DNA from: Bdellovibrio sp. | Lineage (GTDB): Bacteria; Myxococcota; SpSt-1050 | Direction: 5' to 3' | Assembly: GCA_020725805.1 (NCBI GenBank) | Contig: DYEF01000074.1 | Coordinates: forward strand, 1 to 64,000 | Length of the DNA stretch: 64,000 nt | Shown here: positions 9,998-18,904 of the stretch, in pieces | Numbering within the stretch: the stretch's first letter is position 1 | Layout: each line of letters starts with the position of its first letter | Position numbers and translations under genes: made by a program | The notes under the pieces: generated by a model | Told to the model about the DNA's origin: nothing | Databases searched by the model: none | What the model saw: only the letters and a program-made list of their open reading frames with translations

Positions 9998-11187
9998 CTC
10001 TCCCAAGATTTTCCCTCCGAAGTCCAGTAAGCCATAACCGCCCTTCTGAAAACCTCCTTAAGAGGCACGCCGTTCTCCCTCGCAACCCTCACCACATCTT
10101 CGTATTCAGGATGCACATTGAGTATTTCAGAACCGGCCTTTGCAATCTTTACACGAATCATACCGAATTCGGTCTTCACATTCATTTCCTCACGGCTGAG
10201 TTTTACACGGTTTACGGTACTGTATCTCACACCAATTGTCGTAGTCTCCAGAAAGAGCAGCCCGAGGATATCATTCATTCTCCCGGGCTCTGCAATTACG
10301 GTGATATTCTGTGCAGGTCTCCCCTTCTTCATAATCACCGGTGTAATAAACACATCGCTTGCCCCCGTCTCAAAGAGCCTTTCCGTCAGATAAGTATAAA
10401 TCTGCGGATTCATATCATCGATTGTAGCCTCAATCTTGATATCGGTAAAACTCCTGACTTCCGAGAAATATTCGGTGTCATATACAACGAGGGCAGGAAA
10501 ACTCCCCTTCTTCCTGACACTCCCGAATCCGTATCCCCTCGCCTTTATCATAAGCGGCGGGATATCGCTCACGAATCTTGCAACAGATGCAAGAATCGCC
10601 GCGCCGGTCGGTGTAACCGTCTCGTACCCCCTGTTTTCGAACTTTACGGTGGTACCCCTGAGCAGTTCAATCACTGCAGGCGCCGGCAGAGGAATTACAC
10701 CGTGACGGCTCTTTACCGAACCGGTAGAGAGGACCGGCACAGTAGCGATTATCTCTTCACAGTTGAGATAATTTATGCAGACAGATGCAGCAACGATATC
10801 CACGATAGAGTCAACTGCACCTATTTCGTGAAAGACAACCTCTTCGGGTCTGACAAGATGTACGGCTGCCTCAGCGGCGGCAAGACGGCTGAAGATATCT
10901 ACCGCTATTCTCTTTGCCCCGTCACTTATCTGGGAATCAAGAATCAGCTTCTTTATGTCCGAAAATTTTCTGTGGACCTTCTCGCTCTTCTTTACCTCGA
11001 CATGGACAGAACAGCCCCCGACCCCGCTGACATTCTCCTCCTTTATGACAAACTTGTATCCGCGCAGTTTCAGAAGAGGGAGCTCACACTCAATCACGTC
11101 CTTCGGCACTCCCATATTTATAAGTGCCGCCACAAACATATCTCCGGATATTCCGTTCTGAAGGTCTATCAAAAGCACTCTTCCCAT
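9994..11187 (-). CDS. larC: Nickel pincer cofactor biosynthesis protein LarC
   Basis: LIDLQNGISGDMFVAALINMG, VVFHEIGAVDSIVDIVAA, EATIDDMNPQIYTYLTERLFETGASDVFITPVIMKKGRPAQNITV; next to larB. Confidence 0.92.
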   Translation of the reverse strand: MGRVLLIDLQNGISGDMFVAALINMGVPKDVIECELPLLKLRGYKFVIKEENVSGVGGCSVHVEVKKSEKVHRKFSDIKKLILDSQISDGAKRIAVDIFSRLAAAEAAVHLVRPEEVVFHEIGAVDSIVDIVAASVCINYLNCEEIIATVPVLSTGSVKSRHGVIPLPAPAVIELLRGTTVKFENRGYETVTPTGAAILASVARFVSDIPPLMIKARGYGFGSVRKKGSFPALVVYDTEYFSEVRSFTDIKIEATIDDMNPQIYTYLTERLFETGASDVFITPVIMKKGRPAQNITVIAEPGRMNDILGLLFLETTTIGVRYSTVNRVKLSREEMNVKTEFGMIRVKIAKAGSEILNVHPEYEDVVRVARENGVPLKEVFRRAVMAYWTSEGKSWER

Positions 11188-11873
11188 CAGCCACCTCGCT
11201 TATGGTTTATCAGAGAGGCAACACAGGCCGCACCGAAGCTGTTACCGATATTTACCACACAGACATTCGGCGAACAGGATGACAGCATCCCTAAAAGGGC
11301 GGCAAATCCGCCGGCCGATATCCCGTATCCGACAGGCGAAGGGACTGCAATCACAGGCACATTTACAATCCCTCCTATCAGAGACGGAAGCGCCCCCTCC
11401 ATACCGGCAATCACAATAACAGAGCGGGACTTTCTGAGAATCCTGATATACGGAAGAATCCTGTGTACTCCCGCTACTCCCACATCGCATATCTTGGCAA
11501 AATTATTACCGAGAAAATCAAGTGTAACACACGCCTCCTCGAGATATAACCTGTCCGAGGTCCCGGCACTCACAACGCTGACAAACCCCGTCTTCTTCCT
11601 CTTTCTCAAAGGCTTGTAGAGAATCTGAGCCTCAGGGACATAGAGAAGTCCTTTCAGGTGATTCAGAAGGAATTCTGCCTTTGCAGGATTTACACGGGTA
11701 AAGAAGAGAGGCGCCTTCCGTCTCAAAAGAGCCCTTGCAATATCCAGAAGAACCGGGGCTTCCTTGAATTCCGAATAGACGGCCTCGATTATACCGGTCC
11801 TCTCCCTCCTTCTGATATCCAGAGAGGAATGGGAGATATACTCAACAAGTGATGAAAGGTCCTTTCTCAGCAT
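11187..11873 (-). CDS. larB: Nickel pincer cofactor biosynthesis protein LarB
   Basis: PurE-like domain: VVSAGTSDRLYLEEACVTLDFLGN, DVGVAGVHRI, VIAGMEGALPSLIGGIVNVPVIAVPSPVGYG. Confidence 0.92.
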   Translation of the reverse strand: MLRKDLSSLVEYISHSSLDIRRRERTGIIEAVYSEFKEAPVLLDIARALLRRKAPLFFTRVNPAKAEFLLNHLKGLLYVPEAQILYKPLRKRKKTGFVSVVSAGTSDRLYLEEACVTLDFLGNNFAKICDVGVAGVHRILPYIRILRKSRSVIVIAGMEGALPSLIGGIVNVPVIAVPSPVGYGISAGGFAALLGMLSSCSPNVCVVNIGNSFGAACVASLINHKRGG

Positions 11874-11885
11874 CCGCCTTCCCTG

Positions 11886-13649
11886 TCATATATTTTCGAG
11901 TACAGGCATTCTTATCCTGAACGTTGTGCCCCTCTCGGGCGAACTCTCAAACTCAATCTCGCCCCTGTGCTCATCCACTATCTTCTTGACGATTGCAAGC
12001 CCGAGACCTGTCCCGGACTCCTTGCCGAACGTAACGAATGCCTTCCTGAAGAGTTTGTCCTTTATTGCCTCGGGAATACCTGTCCCTGAATCGGACACCT
12101 TCAGCACAAGGTAGTTGTCGACCCTCTCACTTGTAATCACAAGCCTTCCGCCGTGCGGCATCGCCTCTATTGCATTTCTGCCAAGATTAATCAGCACCCT
12201 CTTCATCTTTATGTCGTCAAATCTTGCAGGTCCGTCATATTTCATATCGATGACGAGCTCGATATTCTTCCCGGAGACCTCGGGGACAAAAATCTCCCTT
12301 ATCTCGTTCAGGAAATTCCCCACAAAAACCTTTCTGATGAGAATCTGTGAATCACCCCTCGCAAATGAGAGCACTTCACGAATCATATTGTTCATAATCT
12401 CGAACTGCTTCATGAGAAGGTCCGAAAATGCCATTCTCTTGGTCTTGTCCTCCTCGTATGCGATCAGTTGTGTATAGCCTGAGATAATCGTCATCGGGGT
12501 CTTGAAATCGTGCAAAAGACTCGAGAGCATCTGTCCTATGAGTGCAAGTCTCGAATTCCGTTCCTTCTCTTCCCTGCTCTGGAACATATCGACCGCGCGG
12601 CTGATCTGACCGGAGAAGAGTGTGAGCATCTTAAGGTCGTTCTCGTTAAAATCAAACATATTTGACTTGTTCAGAAGTTCGAATGCTCCGATAACCCTGT
12701 CTCCGTAGAGGAGCGGAACACAGATGATGTTGCGAGGCAGGTAATTTATGCTCTCTGCAATATATTTGAGATGTCTGTCGTCATTCTGCGGATTATTGGA
12801 AATGACTGGCATCCTGTTTGAGACCACCCACCCGGCTATTCCCTCCGAAGCCCTGAATCTCATCTTCTTGAGTTCCTCTCCCTTCTCACCGACTGCATCC
12901 TTGAAGTACAGATTTACACCATCCTCATCCAGAAGCAGAATCGAACCGGCCTCTGCACCTATTATAGATACTGCCTTTACAATGATTGCATTCAGAAGTT
13001 CGTCGAGCGAGTGTGCCTGTGAAATACTCTTTTCGATGTCATAAAGAAGGTCGAGTTCAAAATATTTTTTCTGAAGTTCATCCGACAATCTTACAAGTTC
13101 GACGTTCTTTTCGAGCAGTTTCTGATAGAGCTTGTTGTTCTCTATTGCAACTACTATCTGCGAACCGAGGGCCTTGAGCAGAGAGAGGTCGGTATCGTCA
13201 AAATCGGCATCTTTCTTGTTGAGCACCTGTAAAACACCCACAAGTTCGCGGGACTTATTAATCAGCGGAATACATATAACGGAACGTGTCCTGAAACCTG
13301 TAATTCTGTCTACACTGTCATTGAAACGTTCGTCTCTGTAGGCATCGTTTACAATAACAGGTTCCCAGGACTTTGCGACATACCCTGCTATACCCTCTCC
13401 GAGTTTCAGTCTGATTTCTCTCAGAGTGATCCCCTGAGCAAGCTTGCTGAACAATTCACCGGATTCATTATCCAGAAGAAAGAGAGTAGACCTCTCGGCC
13501 TGCATAAGTTCAGTGACCTTGCGCATTATAATATCGAGCAGAATGTCCAGATCCACAACAGACGACATTGCTATTCCGATGTCAGCCATCGCCCTGACTT
13601 TCTTCTCCTCACCTTCAAGCCGCTGAATATATGATATTGTGTCTTCCAT
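11886..13649 (-). CDS. Tandem-GAF sensor histidine kinase
   Basis: Two GAF domains, HisKA-like LLHDFKTPMTIISGYTQL, HATPase GTGLGLAIVKKIVDEHRGEIEFES. Confidence 0.88.
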   Translation of the reverse strand: MEDTISYIQRLEGEEKKVRAMADIGIAMSSVVDLDILLDIIMRKVTELMQAERSTLFLLDNESGELFSKLAQGITLREIRLKLGEGIAGYVAKSWEPVIVNDAYRDERFNDSVDRITGFRTRSVICIPLINKSRELVGVLQVLNKKDADFDDTDLSLLKALGSQIVVAIENNKLYQKLLEKNVELVRLSDELQKKYFELDLLYDIEKSISQAHSLDELLNAIIVKAVSIIGAEAGSILLLDEDGVNLYFKDAVGEKGEELKKMRFRASEGIAGWVVSNRMPVISNNPQNDDRHLKYIAESINYLPRNIICVPLLYGDRVIGAFELLNKSNMFDFNENDLKMLTLFSGQISRAVDMFQSREEKERNSRLALIGQMLSSLLHDFKTPMTIISGYTQLIAYEEDKTKRMAFSDLLMKQFEIMNNMIREVLSFARGDSQILIRKVFVGNFLNEIREIFVPEVSGKNIELVIDMKYDGPARFDDIKMKRVLINLGRNAIEAMPHGGRLVITSERVDNYLVLKVSDSGTGIPEAIKDKLFRKAFVTFGKESGTGLGLAIVKKIVDEHRGEIEFESSPERGTTFRIRMPVLENI

Positions 13650-13657
13650 AGACTCTC

Positions 13658-15649
13658 CTATACACTCTTCTTGAGTTCTTCGAGCAGATTCTTCAGCTCT
13701 GACTGAAAGATGGCATCACGGTTCTCGGTTGATTCGGGTATCTTGGAGTCATATGCCTTCTTGAGTTCAACAAATACGGGGTTGTATTTCTTCTGGAAGG
13801 TACCCTCCTTAAGGGATGCTATCATATCGTCCCAGTATTTTAGTTTGAGATTCGAAATTATGGTCTTTGCAAGCATCTGCGGGCTGATAGTCTCGGTGGT
13901 TGTAGACGTCTTCGGCGGTTTCGATGCCCTGAGTTCCTCTATCTCCCTGATTTTGAGACTCAGTGACTCCTCGAGTTCCTTTATGCGGTCGTCTTTCTGG
14001 GCCATCTCAATCTGAAGGTTGACAAGTTCTGAAGACAATCTTCTGACTTCCTCATCGTTCGACGGAGCCGCTCTTCCGGCAAGTTCTGACGAGAGTGCCG
14101 CTATCTCTGCCTTCAGTTTTCCGGTCTCGCTCTCGCCGGCCTTTCTGAGCTCCTCGAGCTCTCTCTCCTTTATACCGAGGTTCGTCTGAAGTTCCTCGGA
14201 CTCGGCACGACAGGCAAGCATCTCTTCCTGAATCCTCGAATTCTCTTCATTTAACCGGTTCTTCTCTTCTTCGAGGGCCTTCAGTTTGGACTCCAGCACA
14301 ATTACCTTGTCGTCGAGGCTCCTCTTCTCAATCAACACCTTCTCCCTTTCGGTCTCCAGATTCTTTATCCTCTCCTTCAGCTCGTCTGTCTCAGTAATCT
14401 TTATCGCAAGAAGAGATTTGTTGTCCTGAATTATTCTGTCCCTCTCCGTAAGATTCCTCTCGGCCTCCGAAAGTTTCGATTTCAATTCCTCCGTCTTTCT
14501 CTTCTCCTCCTCGATAACCTTCTTCAACTCATCATTTGCCGCCTTTAAGGATTCGTTATCACGGCCGGACTCAAGTGCTCCCTCGTATAATGCCCTCATA
14601 TCAGAGAGTTTTCTGGAGAGTTCGCGGTTTTCCTCCCTCAATGCACCGTAAGCCCCCTGAATCTGTTCGAAAATCTGTCCGAGCGAGAGATATTCCCTCT
14701 TCAGATCCGAAATCTTGAGGGTAAAGAACTGAGATGCCTGTTCAACCTCATCTATCATCTTCGACAACTGACTTCCCTTGTCAGAGAGACCGGAAAAATC
14801 GAAGACCGGTGTCTTGACCTTTACAGTGCTCTCCTTCACCGGTTTTTCCTCCACCAGATCACTCAGTTCCTCGATATCATCCTCTTTGAGAGGAATCTCG
14901 GCCTTCCCCTCATCCTCGGCTGCCGGAGGCGGAGGAGGCATCTTTATCTCCTGTGTCTTCTTCTGTTCTTCCGGAGGATTCACTATCACACTGCTCTCGG
15001 CAATCTGTACTCCCGCCGGTCTGAAGACCTCGACAATTTCGAAGGCCTCTTCGATATTCTTCTTTCCTCCGAATTTTTCATAATCAGCCTGATGTTTCCT
15101 GAGACTCTCCTTCACCACATATCTGACTGCGGAGATAAAGGGAAGAATATCGGATAGTTCTCCTGAAAAGAATCTCAGATGAGCTGTATTGACCTTTCTG
15201 TCGAGCTCCTCAATAGCAATGTCGGATTCATACCTATTGTAAAATATTGCAACGGGGACCGAATACTCTCTCGGCCCGAAGTGAGTAAGATACTCCTGCA
15301 TCTTGTGAAGATACTCTGCAATCTGAGGCAGAAATTCGTTTTTCGCCCTGCACAGAAAAACCAGGCCGTCCACATCCTTGAAGATTGACTGCCAGATCAG
15401 CCCGTCTCCGCGTTTATCCCTTGCACCCATCATCTTGACCTGAAGATTGATATTTTCGGAGAATACAGACCTCACAATCGGGACAAAGGAGAAGACATCA
15501 CCGCTCTCGTCCGAAAACAACTGCATATTTCCCTGTGTCGACGTAATCTTACACATACTCTGAAGAAACGAATATTTACCCGATTTCGGTGTCCCGAAGA
15601 TTGCAACCTTTAAGCGGATACCTCTGAGATTCTGATTGACACTACCCAT
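13658..15649 (-). CDS. MglA-like (degenerate) small G-domain fused to long coiled coil
   Basis: N-terminus IRLKVAIFGTPKSGKYSFLQ...FKDVDGLVFLCRA...VPVAIFYNRYESD aligns by eye with MglA-type GTPases; residues ~290-580 are heptad coiled coil. Confidence 0.7.
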   Translation of the reverse strand: MGSVNQNLRGIRLKVAIFGTPKSGKYSFLQSMCKITSTQGNMQLFSDESGDVFSFVPIVRSVFSENINLQVKMMGARDKRGDGLIWQSIFKDVDGLVFLCRAKNEFLPQIAEYLHKMQEYLTHFGPREYSVPVAIFYNRYESDIAIEELDRKVNTAHLRFFSGELSDILPFISAVRYVVKESLRKHQADYEKFGGKKNIEEAFEIVEVFRPAGVQIAESSVIVNPPEEQKKTQEIKMPPPPPAAEDEGKAEIPLKEDDIEELSDLVEEKPVKESTVKVKTPVFDFSGLSDKGSQLSKMIDEVEQASQFFTLKISDLKREYLSLGQIFEQIQGAYGALREENRELSRKLSDMRALYEGALESGRDNESLKAANDELKKVIEEEKRKTEELKSKLSEAERNLTERDRIIQDNKSLLAIKITETDELKERIKNLETEREKVLIEKRSLDDKVIVLESKLKALEEEKNRLNEENSRIQEEMLACRAESEELQTNLGIKERELEELRKAGESETGKLKAEIAALSSELAGRAAPSNDEEVRRLSSELVNLQIEMAQKDDRIKELEESLSLKIREIEELRASKPPKTSTTTETISPQMLAKTIISNLKLKYWDDMIASLKEGTFQKKYNPVFVELKKAYDSKIPESTENRDAIFQSELKNLLEELKKSV

Positions 15650-16148
15650 TAATAGTTCCTCCGTCTAATCCCCCGTTATGCCTTTTTGTAAGCCTAAATC
15701 TCTCTATGTCTGCTGAAATAATTCCGGAAAGAGAAGTAATCGCAGACCTGACTTCATCGGATATATTCTCACTGAATTCCGTACTCTCACTAATCTCTAT
15801 GCCATAAATCTTTATGTCCGTCGGCATTTTCAGACCGAGCCTTCTGCCCAGTTCCACAGACATAAGAAGGTCAAAGTCGTGGAAACTCGCAATCCGTTTA
15901 GAATACTGTATCTCTTCCGGCTCGATTCTTACTATCTCCCCTCTCTTGTATCTGCCGGTACATATTGTATCGACGATAATAGCCATATCATATCCCTCGA
16001 TGCTCTCCATAACCTCAAACCCGGTCGAGAAGCACTTTCTGAAATCCGCAGAACCGTCAGATTCCGTACTGAGCATATCAACAACCTTCAGTCCGGCGGC
16101 ATCATCACCCATCAGTTCGCTTCCGAGTCCTACCACAACAAGTTTCAT
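15642..16148 (-). CDS. Hydrogenase maturation protease (HyaD/HycI family)
   Basis: MKLVVVGLGSELMGDDAAGLKVVDML; DTICTGRYKRGEIVRI; HDFDLLMSVELGRRLG. Start chosen after GAGGA. Confidence 0.82.
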   Translation of the reverse strand: MKLVVVGLGSELMGDDAAGLKVVDMLSTESDGSADFRKCFSTGFEVMESIEGYDMAIIVDTICTGRYKRGEIVRIEPEEIQYSKRIASFHDFDLLMSVELGRRLGLKMPTDIKIYGIEISESTEFSENISDEVRSAITSLSGIISADIERFRLTKRHNGGLDGGTING

Positions 16149-16237
16149 CAGAATCCTCTTTACACCCCCATAATATTTTAACAAATATATCTATACCAAT
16201 ATGAGCAATAATGCAATACAAAAGAGGTCAGTCCGTA

Positions 16238-17860
16238 TTACTCCAGAGGCTGACAGATGCTCAGTTTTTTATCTATTACCGGCGACTCGATGCCTGCACA
16301 GTCAAGGAGGGAATAGAAGAGGTTGTCGTGACTGATATACTTCTCTTTGTTTGCCCGGAAATTTTCGTAGAAATCCCTATGCCGCTTTTTGTATTCATCG
16401 GTAACATAAACGAACCACGCAACAGACCTCTGCTCTGTTCTGTCGGTATTCTCAACCCAGTGTGTATAAATACCGTTTTCTCCCAGCGATTCCCCGTGGT
16501 CAGAAACAAAGAAGACTATTGCATTTCTGTTGCTCACCATCTTCATTATCTCGCTCACAACCCAGTCGGTGTACAAGAGAGAATTATCATAACTGTTGTA
16601 CAACTCCTCCTTACTGCACTTCTGCCCGAATTTGGATTTGCACACCGGGGTAAATTTTCTGAATTTTTCGGTGTAATGGTGTTCGTAGTACCAGTGACTC
16701 CCTATAAGATTGATTACATAGAACTCTTTTTCATTGTTTTTTGAAAGTAGGTTCTTAAATACCGGCAATATATTTTCATCCAGCACATCCTTGTCCTCGA
16801 ATGCACCGCTGATATTGACAAAAATCCTGTTTTTACTCTCGTTTATTACCGGTGTAATCGGTGTCTCGTGTTCACCCATAACCCCCTGATTGGAGATCCA
16901 GTATGTCTCGAACCCCAGTCCCTTAAATATACTGATTACCGATTTTTCTCTCTTCGAGACACTCTGGTTATTAAAAGTAGCTCTCGTCAGCATACAGGGC
17001 ACAGAGACCCTTGTAATCGTCCCGCAGGAATAGGCATTTTTGAAAGAAACAGCCCCAAGTGCCTTGAGATTTGGGTCTGTCTCACGCTCATATCCGTTCG
17101 ATGAATAGTTCAGCCCGCGTTCCGCCTCTCCTATAATCAGCACCACCGTAAGGTCACTGCCTTTATAGTCAAATCTGTACTTTTCAAAGAGGTCGACCCT
17201 TTTCCGGGACATTTTTACAGAATCTCTCTTCTCCTTCAGATAGAGTTTGCCGTATAGATACAGGTCGTTCGGAATTCCCCTGAACCTGAACGAGAAATAT
17301 TTCATAACAGGCAGATTCAGAAATAAAGACTGAAAGATAATCAGATAGATTATCGCCTTTTTCGGTATATTCCTGACATACTTTCTGTAATATAGCATAA
17401 AGAGTAAAGCAATCAGCACAGAGAGAATCACGGCAATTACCATCTCATAGCCTGTCACACCGGATGCCTCGTGGAGATTCGTCTCGAAGACAAGTGCGAC
17501 AGAATTCATATTGAGTTTTACCTTAAAATTCACAACGAGAAATGCCGTAACCGAAGAGAGAAAGAAGAGCGGCAGGAGAGCCAGATAGAACACAACTCTG
17601 AACAGAGAGAGGGCAGAAAATATCACATAATTCAGAAGGATTGTCAGAAAATAGGACTGTATCAGAAAAGACGAAGAGAAAAATCCCTCTTTCTGATAGA
17701 CATAATATATCGGAAGGTTAAAGAGTGTTGTATAGGTTATGCAGAGAACAAGATTGAATAAAAAGATATTGTTACCGGCAACGGACATGAAAAAATCACC
17801 CGGGCTCAGATATATTTTTCTGAAAAGACCGTAAAGATACTCTCTTTTAATAAACCCCAT
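16238..17860 (-). CDS. Lipid A phosphoethanolamine transferase (EptA/sulfatase-like)
   Basis: N-terminal TM helices, LIIGEAERGLNYSSNGYERETDPNL, CGTITRVSVPCMLT, FVSDHGESLGENGIYTHW. Confidence 0.87.
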   Translation of the reverse strand: MGFIKREYLYGLFRKIYLSPGDFFMSVAGNNIFLFNLVLCITYTTLFNLPIYYVYQKEGFFSSSFLIQSYFLTILLNYVIFSALSLFRVVFYLALLPLFFLSSVTAFLVVNFKVKLNMNSVALVFETNLHEASGVTGYEMVIAVILSVLIALLFMLYYRKYVRNIPKKAIIYLIIFQSLFLNLPVMKYFSFRFRGIPNDLYLYGKLYLKEKRDSVKMSRKRVDLFEKYRFDYKGSDLTVVLIIGEAERGLNYSSNGYERETDPNLKALGAVSFKNAYSCGTITRVSVPCMLTRATFNNQSVSKREKSVISIFKGLGFETYWISNQGVMGEHETPITPVINESKNRIFVNISGAFEDKDVLDENILPVFKNLLSKNNEKEFYVINLIGSHWYYEHHYTEKFRKFTPVCKSKFGQKCSKEELYNSYDNSLLYTDWVVSEIMKMVSNRNAIVFFVSDHGESLGENGIYTHWVENTDRTEQRSVAWFVYVTDEYKKRHRDFYENFRANKEKYISHDNLFYSLLDCAGIESPVIDKKLSICQPLE

Positions 17861-17951
17861 AGAATCATCTCTGTTAACACCGATTTATACAAAAATCAAA
17901 TAAGAGTAAATTTTTTATCCGGAAATAATATTTTGCAAATTCTATGATTTT

Positions 17952-18899
17952 ATGACAGATTTGCTTCAATCTTTCAGGGAGTCAGCAGATATGTTTTTAT
18001 CGAGGCCAAAAGACGGTGACAGATTCCTCAGGGAGAAAAACTACAAAAGACCTCTCTTTATTATCGCCCATCAGGACGACGAGCTGAATTATGCCGGGCT
18101 GATTCAGAGACTTGGCAAAAATACCCGTATCGTATGGCTCACAAACGGAGACGGTCTGTATTTCGAGATGGGAGTCACCCCTCAAGAATATGCTGAAATA
18201 AGACAGAAAGAGGCGGTCAACGCGGCTCAAGCGGTCGGAATCGGAGAGCAGAATCTCAAATGTCTCGGATTCTCGGAGGTCGAGATATACAGAAGATTCG
18301 CCGAACTACATCAGACTCCGTCGGACATTAAGAATCATAGAGACTTTTTTGAAAACATAAAAAGCGCGGTCAAAAAGGTTGTCTTTGATTACGAGCCCGA
18401 CGTCCTGATTACAGATGCCTGGCAGGGAGGACATCCTGAGCACGACCTTACGCACTTCTTCACTTATTGTGCCCTCAGGGATTATATAAAGGAGAAGAAC
18501 AGACCGGCGGACTTCATTCACCTGCCCGAATACGAATATACTATCCTGATTGCAATGAGATTTCATCCTCTCTACAAAGGAGAGAGGTACCGTCTGTACC
18601 TTACAGAAAATGAACTTGAGGCAAAGAGGAGACTTATCGAGGCATATCCTTCACAGAAGAGGCTCTTTGCAAAATTCGAAAAGCTTTTTACCTACATTGG
18701 TTATATCGGAAAGATTACCGGTGGCCCAAAATCGGCAATGGAATATCTATCTATAGAAGAGTTCGGGCCGGTGCCGGCAATCGACTATACGAAGAAACCG
18801 CACATCCACGATTTTTTTACCTATATGTTCGACGACTTCGAGAAAAAACCGGTAACATTCAGCGGTTCCCTGCTGCCAATAATCAGAGAGTTCATATAA
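17952..18899 (+). CDS. PIG-L/LmbE family deacetylase
   Basis: AHQDDELNYAG and GHPEHDLTH metal-binding motifs. Confidence 0.88.
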   Translation: MTDLLQSFRESADMFLSRPKDGDRFLREKNYKRPLFIIAHQDDELNYAGLIQRLGKNTRIVWLTNGDGLYFEMGVTPQEYAEIRQKEAVNAAQAVGIGEQNLKCLGFSEVEIYRRFAELHQTPSDIKNHRDFFENIKSAVKKVVFDYEPDVLITDAWQGGHPEHDLTHFFTYCALRDYIKEKNRPADFIHLPEYEYTILIAMRFHPLYKGERYRLYLTENELEAKRRLIEAYPSQKRLFAKFEKLFTYIGYIGKITGGPKSAMEYLSIEEFGPVPAIDYTKKPHIHDFFTYMFDDFEKKPVTFSGSLLPIIREFI

Positions 18900-18904
18900 A
18901 AATA

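Noticed and set aside
9799-11619. 606-aa plus-strand ORF antisense to larC, larB and the HisKA-only gene
   Set aside because: Low-complexity Arg/His/Pro/Ser-rich translation with no recognisable domain, opposite three clearly conserved genes; shadow ORF from codon bias.
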